Source: Comamonadaceae bacterium (GTDB taxonomy: Bacteria; Pseudomonadota; Gammaproteobacteria; Burkholderiales; Burkholderiaceae_C). From it: a stretch of 19,339 nt of DNA. Positions 7,317 through 14,005 of the stretch are shown piece by piece. A model generated the notes under the pieces. The model saw only the letters and a list, made by a program, of their open reading frames with translations. It was not told where the DNA came from and did not search any database. Each line of letters opens with the position of its first letter. Position 1 is the stretch's first letter. Made by a program: the position numbers and the translations under genes. Location of the stretch: NCBI GenBank assembly GCA_947469815.1, contig CANIRI010000010.1:1-19339 (forward strand), read 5' to 3'.

Positions 7317-9022
7317 AGATCATCCCCCGCGACATCCCGCCGCGCAGCGTGCATGCCCTGGAGCAAGCCGGCGTGCACCCGCTGCTGGCGCGCCTCTACG
7401 CTGCCCGAGGCGTCACCGGCACCGAAGAACTCGACGACAGCCTAGCCAAGTTGCTGCCGCCCGACGGCCTGCTGGGTATCGCTGAGGCCGCCACGCTGCT
7501 TGCCGACGCGATCGCCCAGAACAAACGCCTGTGCGTGGTCGCCGATTACGACTGCGACGGCGCCACCGCCTGTGCGTTGGCCCTGCGCGGCCTGCGCCTG
7601 CTGGGCGCGCAGCAGGTGGCCTATCTGGTACCCGACCGCGTAGTGGACGGCTACGGTCTGACCGCGCCGATTGCCCAGCGCGTCAAAGACCAGGGCGCGG
7701 ATCTGCTGATCACCGTGGACAACGGCATTGCCAGCATGGAAGGCGTGGCCCATGCCAAAGCGCTAGGCCTGCAGGTGCTGGTAACAGACCACCATTTGCC
7801 CGCCGCCCAGCGGCCCGATGCCGACGTCATCGTCAACCCGAACCAGCACGGCTGTACGTTTGTCAGCAAAGCGCTGGCGGGTGTGGGGGTGATGTTCTAT
7901 GTGCTGCTGGCACTGCGCTCCGAACTGCGCCGGCGTGGCGTGTTCGATGCGGCCTCGCAGCCCAAGCTCGACAGCCTCCTGCCGCTGGTGGCACTCGGCA
8001 CGGTGGCCGATGTGGTGCGGCTGGACTCCAACAACCGCCGCCTGGTCGCCCAGGGTTTGAAGCGCGTGCGCGCCGGTGTTATGCCCGCAGGCATGGCGGC
8101 CTTGTTCCGCGCCGCCGGGCGCACCGCCACGGCGGCCACCAGCTTTGACTTCGGCTTTGCGCTGGGCCCGCGCATCAACGCCGCAGGACGCCTGAGCGAT
8201 ATGACACTGGGGATTGAATGCCTGCTCACCGATGACCCCGGCCGCGCCGACGAACTGGCCCGCGCGCTGGACGCCATCAACCGCGAACGCCGTGTCATCG
8301 AGGGCGATATGCGCGACACCGCCATGGAAGTGGCCGAGTCGCTTTTTGACGCGGAGGACGAGCCGCCACCGGCGATTTGCGTGTTCGACCCCGACTTCAA
8401 CGAAGGCGTGGTCGGCATCGTGGCCGCGCGCATCAAAGACAAATTCCACCGCCCCAGCTTTGTCTTCGCCGCCAGCGCGGCGCCGGGCAAAGAGCATGAG
8501 CTCAAAGGCTCGGGCCGGTCCATTCCCGGCTTTCATTTGCGCGACGCGCTGGACCTGGTGGCCAAACGCCACCCCGGCGTGCTGCTGCGCTTTGGCGGCC
8601 ACGCCATGGCCGCAGGCTGCACCGTAGACGAGGCGCATTTCGACACCTTCGAGCAAGCGCTCGCTGAGGTGGCCCACGAATGGCTGGACGCCGCCACCCT
8701 GCAACGCCGCATCGCCACCGACGGTCCGCTGGACCCGCAGTACCGGCGCGTTGATCTGGTGGACACCCTGCACCACGAAGTCTGGGGCCAGGGCTTTGCC
8801 GCACCCACCTTCAGCGAAGAAGTCGAGGTGCTGTCGCAACGCCTGGTGGGCGAGAAACACCTCTCCCTCAAACTCAAACACCGCGGCGACCCGGTCGACG
8901 CCATCTGGTTCGGCCACACCGAGCCCCTGCCTGCCAAAGTCACCATGGCCTTCAGGCTGGACGCAGATGAATGGAACGGGGTGCGGCGGGTGAAGTTTTT
9001 GGTGGAGGCGGTGGAGGGGTGA
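7313..9022 (+). CDS. recJ: Single-stranded-DNA-specific exonuclease RecJ
   Basis: RecJ degrades single-stranded DNA 5' to 3' in recombination, mismatch and base-excision repair. The 569-residue product matches the usual length. DHH-family metal motifs are visible: DYDCDG at 78-83 (the common form is DYDADG), VDNGI at 135-139, TDHH at 158-161 and NPNQHGC at 175-181. GPRINAAGRL follows, then the DHHA1 part with SGRSIPGFHLRDAL and RFGGHAMAAGC (GGH near residue 428). The C-terminal OB-fold region is present to the end. The start at 7313 is an ATG sharing four bases with the stop of the RpfE-type gene, and MKIIPRDIPPR fits a RecJ N-terminus. Nothing suggests inactivation. Confidence 0.97.
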   Translation: MKIIPRDIPPRSVHALEQAGVHPLLARLYAARGVTGTEELDDSLAKLLPPDGLLGIAEAATLLADAIAQNKRLCVVADYDCDGATACALALRGLRLLGAQQVAYLVPDRVVDGYGLTAPIAQRVKDQGADLLITVDNGIASMEGVAHAKALGLQVLVTDHHLPAAQRPDADVIVNPNQHGCTFVSKALAGVGVMFYVLLALRSELRRRGVFDAASQPKLDSLLPLVALGTVADVVRLDSNNRRLVAQGLKRVRAGVMPAGMAALFRAAGRTATAATSFDFGFALGPRINAAGRLSDMTLGIECLLTDDPGRADELARALDAINRERRVIEGDMRDTAMEVAESLFDAEDEPPPAICVFDPDFNEGVVGIVAARIKDKFHRPSFVFAASAAPGKEHELKGSGRSIPGFHLRDALDLVAKRHPGVLLRFGGHAMAAGCTVDEAHFDTFEQALAEVAHEWLDAATLQRRIATDGPLDPQYRRVDLVDTLHHEVWGQGFAAPTFSEEVEVLSQRLVGEKHLSLKLKHRGDPVDAIWFGHTEPLPAKVTMAFRLDADEWNGVRRVKFLVEAVEG

Positions 9023-9033
9023 AATCGCCTGAA

Positions 9034-9055
9034 CCTGGCCTGTAGCGCGGCCCGG
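9034..9055 (+). terminator. Weak candidate terminator stem after recJ
   Basis: CCTGGCC and GGCCCGG can pair with one mismatch across an 8-nt loop, 12 nt after the recJ stop. The T-rich stretch (TTAATTTGTTTT) begins only about 11 nt after the stem, so this is a poor intrinsic terminator at best. It lies between the convergent recJ and lipoprotein genes. Confidence 0.22.
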
Positions 9056-9066
9056 GCAAGGACCGC

Positions 9067-10047
9067 TTAATTTGTTTTAGGCGCTAGCTTGATAGCCTGG
9101 CTGAGCGGTGAGGAACGAAAGGCGGATGCGGACAGAGGAGCGGCCGGGAGGGTTTTGAGCACCTCATCGGTAGCCGTGATCAACTTGTCCGTTGCGTCCG
9201 GCCCCTCTTTGCCCAGTACCGAATTGGTATCCGTTTTGGCCTTATCCGAAGCGGCTTTGGCTTTCTCAGCCGCTCCTTTGACCTCTTCGATAGATTTTCT
9301 CAGCGCTGCATTGGGGTCCTTTGTATCCGGAAACGCGGGCACGGCCTTTACTGTGTCTACGGCTACTGTGATCAAGCTACGGACACCGTGCGGTTGACAG
9401 GTGCTTTCCATCTCCAAAAGAAACTGACTCGCTTCGGTGTAAGTCAAGGTTTGGGTCCCAGCCTTCACATTGGTGACGATGTCAGCACCGACTTTGCTTT
9501 TTACATCCAAGGCGGACATCACCAACCCTTGCACCGACTTGATGTCAGGTGAAAACAAATACGTGTCTCCAAAATTGTCCATGGTCGCCGTTGTAAAGCC
9601 GAAGACTGATGCGGTTGTAGAGAGCACCTTAGTGGTGGCGTCGTAAACGCCCATCAATGCTGCAGTCAAGGCCCCGGCTAGGGAAGTTTCCTTTCGTGCA
9701 AAACCGAGGTGTTGTCCATCGTTTCCCAGCCGGGTGAAATAGTTGCTGCAATTGGCCTGAATTAAGGCCATGCCTTCCGTCAGCATGGCGGCGTTTCTTT
9801 CGTAGGCCAGTTGGGACGGGTAGCCCGCTGTGTCGAACGCCACCGAGTAGGCGTTGTTGAAGCCCACATAGGGATTTAGCTTTTTTGTCTCCGTTCCGTT
9901 GAATGTTTTATAGACCACATCCTTGTCGTCAACTAGAGAATCCGGCGGTTTGATGGACTTGCAGGCGACCAATGCGAGTACCGCCATCAACGCAACACTC
10001 CATTTCAGAGTTTTCGTTTTTTGTTTACAAAGTATTGTATTTTTCAT
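9067..10047 (-). CDS. Hypothetical outer-membrane lipoprotein (AT-richer, accessory)
   Basis: The 326-residue product starts with a lipoprotein signal: basic residues, the hydrophobic WSVALMAVLALVA, and the lipobox LVAC with C29 as the lipidated residue. The +2 residue is Lys, not Asp, so Lol sorting predicts the outer membrane. An YERN segment at about 80-83 leads into a helical region. A small-residue-rich hydrophobic stretch (about 120-150: SLAGALTAALMGVYDA and TTASVFGFTTA) could pack against membrane. The C-terminal part (about 240-300) is an Ala/Lys/Asp-rich helix, possibly coiled coil. I do not recognise the family. The ATG has a strong GGAGGAG Shine-Dalgarno. Its base composition is visibly lower in GC than its neighbours, with codons such as TTA, AAA and ACA more frequent, which suggests horizontal acquisition. 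Confidence 0.8.
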   Translation of the reverse strand: MKNTILCKQKTKTLKWSVALMAVLALVACKSIKPPDSLVDDKDVVYKTFNGTETKKLNPYVGFNNAYSVAFDTAGYPSQLAYERNAAMLTEGMALIQANCSNYFTRLGNDGQHLGFARKETSLAGALTAALMGVYDATTKVLSTTASVFGFTTATMDNFGDTYLFSPDIKSVQGLVMSALDVKSKVGADIVTNVKAGTQTLTYTEASQFLLEMESTCQPHGVRSLITVAVDTVKAVPAFPDTKDPNAALRKSIEEVKGAAEKAKAASDKAKTDTNSVLGKEGPDATDKLITATDEVLKTLPAAPLSASAFRSSPLSQAIKLAPKTN

Positions 10048-10144
10048 GCCTACTCCTCCAAAAGCATGGCAATGTTAAATCCAACTATTGCAATATCTAT
10101 CTGCCATATAAAATTATTTTTTGAATGGCCAGCGACAAAAGGAT
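10048..10144 (-). promoter_or_regulatory. AT-rich leader and probable promoter region of the lipoprotein gene
   Basis: This 97-nt stretch is the most AT-rich of the window. Read on the minus strand it holds TTCAAA, TATATG and other sigma70-like hexamers, but no pair with good spacing stands out, so the exact promoter is not assigned. The GGAGGAG Shine-Dalgarno lies 6 nt before the lipoprotein ATG. Confidence 0.4.
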
Positions 10145-10200
10145 GACGCCGGCGGCTGAAAAACCCTGGGTGATCCTGGCTCGACAGCCAATACGGCGTC
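10145..10200. repeat. 56-nt imperfect inverted repeat upstream of the antitoxin gene
   Basis: The outer arms GACGCCG (10145-10151) and CGGCGTC (10194-10200) are perfect complements. The inner arms GGCTG (10154-10158) and CAGCC (10185-10189) nest inside them, leaving a 26-nt loop. As RNA this would be a two-tier hairpin; as DNA it is a long spaced palindrome. It lies 37 nt before the antitoxin ATG and at the edge of the AT-rich patch, so it could be an autoregulatory operator, a mobile-element remnant or a chance structure. Confidence 0.5.
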
Positions 10201-10236
10201 AAAATTTGGCTACCCACCATGCTGAAAGGCAATCTC

Positions 10237-10491
10237 ATGCGCGCCATTGCGGTTTATGAAGCCAAAAGTCGATTCTCGGAAATGATCGCTCCCGTCGAGC
10301 AGGGGGAAGGAATAACGATCACCCGTAACGGTGTCCCAGTGGCGCGGCTGGTCGCCATCGGCGTTGCTGCGGGCACCGACCCCGAACAGCGGCAGCGGGT
10401 ACTTGACTCAATGGCGGGTTTGCGGCGGCTGGGGTCCGATATCGAATTGGGTTGCAGCCTTTCGGACGCGATTCATGACGGGCGCGACTGA
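10237..10491 (+). CDS. Phd/YefM family type II antitoxin (toxin partner degraded)
   Basis: The 84-residue product has the Phd/YefM (prevent-host-death) layout: MRAIAVYEAKSRFSEMI then GEGITITRNGVPVARLV, the DNA-binding and dimerisation half. The C-terminal toxin-binding part has LRRLGSDIELGCSLSDAIHDGRD, like VapB-type antitoxins that pair with PIN-domain VapC toxins. Such antitoxins bind the operator of their own operon and neutralise the toxin. The start ATG at 10237 is preferred over one at 10219 because AAAGG lies 7 nt upstream and the family motif begins here. The stop overlaps an ATG at 10491 (TGATG), the usual junction to a toxin gene, but that frame ends after 14 codons. The antitoxin itself looks intact. 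Confidence 0.8.
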   Translation: MRAIAVYEAKSRFSEMIAPVEQGEGITITRNGVPVARLVAIGVAAGTDPEQRQRVLDSMAGLRRLGSDIELGCSLSDAIHDGRD

Positions 10492-10590
10492 TGCCCTTTG
10501 CTCTGGCTACGCCGTCGGCAGCGCGTGGTACCTGAGCGGACAGGCCACCGATTACAGCGAGCCCGGCCCGGCCCGCCCCTCCAGTTATAC
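10491..10590 (+). pseudogene. Frameshifted 5' remnant of a VapC-like PIN-domain toxin gene
   Basis: The ATG at 10491 overlaps the antitoxin stop and reads MPFALATPSAARGT before a TGA. Moving to the other forward frame after about five codons gives GYAVGSAWYLSGQATDYSE. The combined read MPFAL + GYAVGSAWYLSGQATDYSE resembles a VapC N-terminus of the type M-x-F-V-L-D-x-S-x-x-x-A-W-x-x-x-x-E-x-T-x-Y. The first catalytic Asp of the PIN domain is absent. Similarity fades after about 30 codons, before the small membrane protein gene. The similarity is recalled, not computed, so this is a reasoned inference. The product would be non-functional. Confidence 0.45.
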
Positions 10591-10627
10591 GAAAATTCCC
10601 CACCTTCAACCTTTCCAACCAATCCGC

Positions 10628-10897
10628 ATGGAACCCAGCCAAACCAGCGACACAGCCCCGACCAAACCGGCACGCAAGCCCAGTTGGATCATGCGCGGCA
10701 CTTTTTTGCTGGGTGGCGGCTTGTGGCTGCTGTATCCGGTCGCGCCGCAGCTCTTCGGGCTGATGCAGGGCGAACCAATGCGCTGGGCCTATCTGTGGGC
10801 CTGGCTGCCGATGTGGTTATTTGTGGGCCTGGGTTGGGGCATTCACAAACAGCTGCAAGCGGCAGAAAAACCGGCGGACTCAGCTGGAGCCCCTTGA
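10628..10897 (+). CDS. Small hypothetical membrane protein (two transmembrane segments)
   Basis: The 89-residue product has a polar N-terminus rich in Thr, Pro and Lys (EPSQTSDTAPTKPARKPS, 2-19). Two hydrophobic segments follow at about 24-45 (GTFLLGGGLWLLYPVAPQLF) and 52-72 (WAYLWAWLPMWLFVGLGWGI), then a short polar tail. It is probably an inner-membrane hairpin protein with both ends in the cytoplasm. I do not recognise a family. The ATG at 10628 lacks an obvious Shine-Dalgarno, and the same frame is open further upstream through the toxin remnant, so the start is not certain. It lies 55 nt before the ureohydrolase on the same strand and may share its transcript. Confidence 0.6.
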   Translation: MEPSQTSDTAPTKPARKPSWIMRGTFLLGGGLWLLYPVAPQLFGLMQGEPMRWAYLWAWLPMWLFVGLGWGIHKQLQAAEKPADSAGAP

Positions 10898-10915
10898 TTT
10901 TTCTCCCAAGCCGCC

Positions 10916-10944
10916 CTGCACTACCATCGCTGCAGACTGTGCAG
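10916..10944 (+). promoter_or_regulatory. Inverted repeat overlapping the ureohydrolase Shine-Dalgarno
   Basis: CTGCAC (10916-10921) and GTGCAG (10939-10944) are perfect complements, with a further CTGCAG palindrome in the loop. The right arm runs into the AGGA Shine-Dalgarno of the ureohydrolase gene, so the hairpin could mask the ribosome site. The stem is short and no riboswitch consensus, including the guanidine classes, is recognisable. Confidence 0.25.
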
Positions 10945-10952
10945 GAACCACC

Positions 10953-12002
10953 ATGCCCCTGAGCCCCGAAGAACTCCAAGCGCTGCGCGACAAATACGCC
11001 GGCAGCGCTGCCGACATGCACGACCCGCGCTTTGCCCAGGTCGCAGCCAGTATTTTTTCGGCGGGCGGTACGCGTGCGGCGCCCTACGCTGGCGTGCCCA
11101 CGCTGCTGTCCGCACCGCACCGCCCCGTGGACGCGCAGAACCCGGACTTTGGCGATTTGCAGGTGGCGCTGATGGGTGCGCCCATGGACCTGGGCGCCAG
11201 CAACCGGCCGGGCGCGCGCTTCGGGCCGCGTGCGCTGCGAACTATTGAGCGCATCGGCCCGTACAACCATGTGCTCGACGTCGCGCCCGTGCACAGCCTG
11301 CGTGTGGCCGATGTGGGCGATGTGCCCTTTCGCAGCCGCTACAGCCTGCCCATGTGCATCGAAGACCTGGAGGCCTGGTACCACCGCGTAGCGGACCAAT
11401 GCGTGCTGCCCCTCACGGTGGGCGGAGACCATTCCATCACCTACCCGATCATGAAAGCCTTGGGGCGCGCGCAGCCGCTGGGCATGGTGCATATCGACGC
11501 GCACTGCGATACCGGCGGCGCGTTTGACCAAACGCGTTTTCACCACGGCGGACCGTTCCGGCTGGCGGTGCTCGACGGCGTGCTGGACCCTGCGCGCTGC
11601 ATCCAGATCGGTATCCGCGGTTCATCGGAATACCTGTGGGAGTTTTCCAAAGATGTCGGCATGACGGTGGTCCATGCCGAGCAAATATCCACACTGGGAA
11701 TTGCCGAAATCGTGCGCATGGCCCGCGCCGTGGTGGGCGATGGCCCGACCTATGTGACATTCGATGTCGACGGCCTGGACCCGGTCTTCGCACCCGGCAC
11801 CGGAACCCCGGAGATCGGGGGCCTAAGCACCCGCGAAGCGCTGGCCATTCTCCACGGGCTCAAAGGCCTGAACGTCTGCGGCGGCGATGTGGTGGAAGTC
11901 GCGCCGCAGTACGACGCCAGCACCAACACCGCGCAAGCCGGAGCCCAAATGCTGTTTGAAATTTTGAGCCTGATGGCTTTCAGTCCCGCATGCAAACCCT
12001 GA
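10953..12002 (+). CDS. Agmatinase-family ureohydrolase (arginase superfamily)
   Basis: This 349-residue enzyme hydrolyses a guanidino compound to urea and an amine, using a binuclear Mn (or Ni) centre. All metal ligands are visible: GGDHS at 157-161 (H160), DAHCD at 182-186 (D182, H184, D186) and FDVDGLDP at 270-277 (D271, D273), with APGTGTPE at 280-287 typical of agmatinases and guanidinobutyrases. An N-terminal extension of about 65 residues precedes the core. Substrates in this family include agmatine, 4-guanidinobutyrate, 3-guanidinopropionate and free guanidine; sequence alone does not decide. The ATG at 10953 has AGGA about 6 nt upstream. The downstream SDR gene overlaps its last 13 nt, suggesting one operon. 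Confidence 0.93.
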   Translation: MPLSPEELQALRDKYAGSAADMHDPRFAQVAASIFSAGGTRAAPYAGVPTLLSAPHRPVDAQNPDFGDLQVALMGAPMDLGASNRPGARFGPRALRTIERIGPYNHVLDVAPVHSLRVADVGDVPFRSRYSLPMCIEDLEAWYHRVADQCVLPLTVGGDHSITYPIMKALGRAQPLGMVHIDAHCDTGGAFDQTRFHHGGPFRLAVLDGVLDPARCIQIGIRGSSEYLWEFSKDVGMTVVHAEQISTLGIAEIVRMARAVVGDGPTYVTFDVDGLDPVFAPGTGTPEIGGLSTREALAILHGLKGLNVCGGDVVEVAPQYDASTNTAQAGAQMLFEILSLMAFSPACKP

Positions 12003-12742
12003 CCATCCTGACCGGCGCATCGCGCGGCATGGGCCTTGCCATGGCGCAACAGCTTGTGCAACCCGGCGCGCGCCTGCTGTGCATCTCCCGACAACGCAAC
12101 CCGGGGCTGCAGGCGCAAGCTGATGCGGCAGGCGCGATGTTGGAGCAATGGAGCGCGGACCTGGCCGATGGTGTGGCCGTGGCGCAGCAAGTCAAAGCCT
12201 GGTTGGATGTGATTGACCCGCGCACGCTGGCGAGCGCCACGCTGATCAACAACGCAGGCGTGCTGTCGCCGCTGCTGGCCGTGCGCGACAGCGACCCGTC
12301 GGCTCTGGCGCAAGCCTTGCGCGTGGGTGTGGAGGCACCGCTGCAGCTCTGCGCGGCGTTTCTGGGTGCCACGCGCAACTGGGCTGTGCCGCGCAAGGTG
12401 CTGAATATCTCCTCCGGTCTGGGCCGAAGGGCCATGGCGTCTTCCGCCGCGTACTGCGCCGCCAAGGCGGGCATAGACCATTTCAGCCGCTGCATAGCGC
12501 TGGAGGAAGCGGCTGTGCCGAATGGCGCGAAAGTTTGCTCTTTGGCCCCCGGGGTCATCGCCACCGATATGCAGCTGCAACTGCGCAGTGCCGATCCGGC
12601 GCATTTCCCCGATCTGCCCACCTTCCAGGGGCTGCATACCGGCGGCCAACTCAGCAGCCCGCAGGATGCGGCGAGGCGCGTGCTGGCGTATTTGGACGGC
12701 CCGACTTTCGGGCAGGATCCAGTGGGCGATGTGCGCGGCTGA
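11990..12742 (+). CDS. Short-chain dehydrogenase/reductase (sepiapterin/benzil reductase-like SDR)
   Basis: The 250-residue classical SDR reduces or oxidises a carbonyl/alcohol with NAD(P)H. The cofactor motif TGASRGMG is at 8-15, NNAG at 87-90, the catalytic Ser in NISSGLG at 139-145, and YxxxK as YCAAK at 155-159. SRQ at 33-35 after strand 2 suggests NADP(H). The short, sepiapterin-reductase-like arrangement (APGVIATDM at 186-194, no long insertion) recalls the YueD/benzil reductase group; that placement is tentative. Its ATG lies 13 nt inside the ureohydrolase gene, so the two are co-transcribed. It converges on the polyphosphate kinase gene with 14 nt between stops. The substrate is unknown. 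Confidence 0.9.
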   Translation: MQTLTILTGASRGMGLAMAQQLVQPGARLLCISRQRNPGLQAQADAAGAMLEQWSADLADGVAVAQQVKAWLDVIDPRTLASATLINNAGVLSPLLAVRDSDPSALAQALRVGVEAPLQLCAAFLGATRNWAVPRKVLNISSGLGRRAMASSAAYCAAKAGIDHFSRCIALEEAAVPNGAKVCSLAPGVIATDMQLQLRSADPAHFPDLPTFQGLHTGGQLSSPQDAARRVLAYLDGPTFGQDPVGDVRG

Positions 12743-12756
12743 GGCCGCGTACGGAC

Positions 12757-13665
12757 TCAATAAACCTCGGGAATAAACATATTGGCCGGCACGGGGTGGC
12801 GCTCGTAATCGTCGCGGCGCACACGCTCGGGCAAGACGATGGGTGGATGCGCAATTTCCTCGTAGGGCATTTGCTCCAGCAAATGGTGAATGCAATTGAG
12901 GCGGGCTTTTTTCTTGTCCACCGCCTGCACCACCCACCAAGGCGCTTCGGGAATGTGGGTGCGCTCCAGCATCACCTCTTTGGCCACGGTGTAGTCCTCC
13001 CAGCGCTTGCGTGACTCCAGGTCCATGGGGCTGAGCTTCCACTGCTTGAGCGGGTCATAAATGCGACCCAGAAAGCGCGCGTTCTGCTCTTCGTCCGAAA
13101 TCGAAAACCAGTACTTGATCACCTGAATGCCCGAGCGCACCAGCATTTTTTCGAACTCGGGTACGGTGCGGAAAAACTCTTCGTACTGCTCATCATTGCA
13201 AAAGCCCATCACCCGCTCGACACCTGCGCGGTTGTACCAACTGCGGTCGAACAACACCATTTCGCCGGCCGCCGGCAGGTGCGCGATGTAACGCTGGAAA
13301 TACCACTGGGTGCGCTCGCGGTCATTCGGTGCGGGTAATGCAGCGACCCGGCACACGCGCGGATTGAGACGCTGCGTGATGCGCTTGATCGCCCCGCCCT
13401 TGCCCGCCGCGTCACGGCCCTCGAACAGCACCACGACCTTATGGCCGCTGGCGACTACCCAGTCCTGTAACTTCACCAGCTCGCCCTGGAGCCGGAACAA
13501 CTCACGGAAATAATGGTGGCGCGCAACCGAGGACTCATCGGTCACACCCGGCGATTCGGCGCTGGTGAAAGCCCGGTCCTCGACCTCCATTTCCAACTCT
13601 TCGTCAAAGCTGTCCAGCAAATCGCTGCGGATACGGCGGATCAGGTCTTCTTCATTCAGTTTCAT
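12757..13665 (-). CDS. ppk2: Polyphosphate kinase 2 family protein (PPK2)
   Basis: This 302-residue cytoplasmic kinase uses inorganic polyphosphate to phosphorylate nucleoside phosphates. The P-loop GRDAAGKGG is at 83-91, the lid motif NDRERTQWYFQRY at 114-126, and Walker B FDRSWYNRAG at 139-148. KYWFSISDEEQNARF at 184-198 and DPLKQWKLSPMD at 204-215 also fit. The single-domain length and motif set agree with class I PPK2, which favours nucleoside diphosphates, but class needs phylogeny. The ATG at 13665 has AGGAG upstream and gives the usual acidic N-terminus; a longer in-frame start is not supported. It is divergent from the DUF3460 gene across 122 nt and convergent with the SDR. Confidence 0.95.
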   Translation of the reverse strand: MKLNEEDLIRRIRSDLLDSFDEELEMEVEDRAFTSAESPGVTDESSVARHHYFRELFRLQGELVKLQDWVVASGHKVVVLFEGRDAAGKGGAIKRITQRLNPRVCRVAALPAPNDRERTQWYFQRYIAHLPAAGEMVLFDRSWYNRAGVERVMGFCNDEQYEEFFRTVPEFEKMLVRSGIQVIKYWFSISDEEQNARFLGRIYDPLKQWKLSPMDLESRKRWEDYTVAKEVMLERTHIPEAPWWVVQAVDKKKARLNCIHHLLEQMPYEEIAHPPIVLPERVRRDDYERHPVPANMFIPEVY

Positions 13666-13732
13666 CGCAACTCCTGTTGGCCCCAGCGTAGCTGCGAGGC
13701 AACGGACCCTAGCCACACTGCATGGCATTTGT

Positions 13733-13763
13733 GTGACAGCCCAGGGCCACCCCCCGCTAGAAT
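13733..13763 (+). promoter_or_regulatory. Probable sigma70 promoter of the DUF3460-scpA transcript
   Basis: A strong -10 hexamer TAGAAT (13758-13763) stands about 24 nt before the DUF3460 ATG. A -35-like GTGACA (13733-13738) lies 19 nt upstream of it, a little wide. A GAGGAA Shine-Dalgarno (13775-13780) follows with good spacing, giving a short 5' leader. Confidence 0.45.
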
Positions 13764-13787
13764 GTCCCGCACCCGAGGAATCCCGCC

Positions 13788-13994
13788 ATGTCCATCTTCC
13801 GCAGACCCGACTACCGCTCTGACACCACCCAGTTCATTGACCAGCTGAAGGCGGCCCAACCCGACCTCGAAGCGCGCCAGCGCGCCGGACGTGCCCTCTT
13901 GTGGGACAAAAATCTGGACCGGACGCTCCAAAGTGAGTACGCGCAGGGCCGCGTCGCGCAAAAGCCCTATGTCTACCTGACCGACGAAACCTGA
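13788..13994 (+). CDS. DUF3460 family protein
   Basis: This 68-residue basic protein has the DUF3460 pattern: FRRPDYRSDTTQFIDQLK at 4-21, then QRAGRALLWDK at 31-41 and a C-terminal VAQKPYVYL at 56-64. The family is small, restricted largely to betaproteobacteria, and has no assigned function. No membrane segment or signal is visible. The ATG has a strong GAGGAA Shine-Dalgarno 7 nt upstream. It lies 11 nt before scpA on the same strand; this placement next to scpA recurs in Burkholderiales (known context, recalled), so a link to chromosome condensation is possible but unproven. Confidence 0.88.
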   Translation: MSIFRRPDYRSDTTQFIDQLKAAQPDLEARQRAGRALLWDKNLDRTLQSEYAQGRVAQKPYVYLTDET

Positions 13995-14005
13995 GCGGCG
14001 GCACT

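Noticed and set aside
7763..8917. A 384-codon open frame on the minus strand within recJ
   Set aside because: It is composition-driven antisense with no domain; recJ covers it with intact motifs on the plus strand.
10050..10247. A 65-codon minus-strand frame upstream of the lipoprotein gene
   Set aside because: It covers the inverted repeat and the antitoxin leader, has no clear ribosome site and no family resemblance. A leader and promoter function explains the region better.
9067..10627. A CRISPR array, prophage or insertion sequence in the accessory-looking patch
   Set aside because: There are no regularly spaced direct repeats, no transposase or integrase, and no matching terminal repeats around the patch.
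10621..10952. A guanidine riboswitch ahead of the ureohydrolase
   Set aside because: I looked for ykkC-type or paired ACGR-loop hairpins and saw none; only a short inverted repeat at the ribosome site is present.
11750..13042. A 430-codon open frame on the minus strand across the ureohydrolase, SDR and kinase genes
   Set aside because: It spans three well-supported genes, two of them on the other strand, and its sequence is low-complexity Arg/His/Ala/Gly typical of shadow frames.
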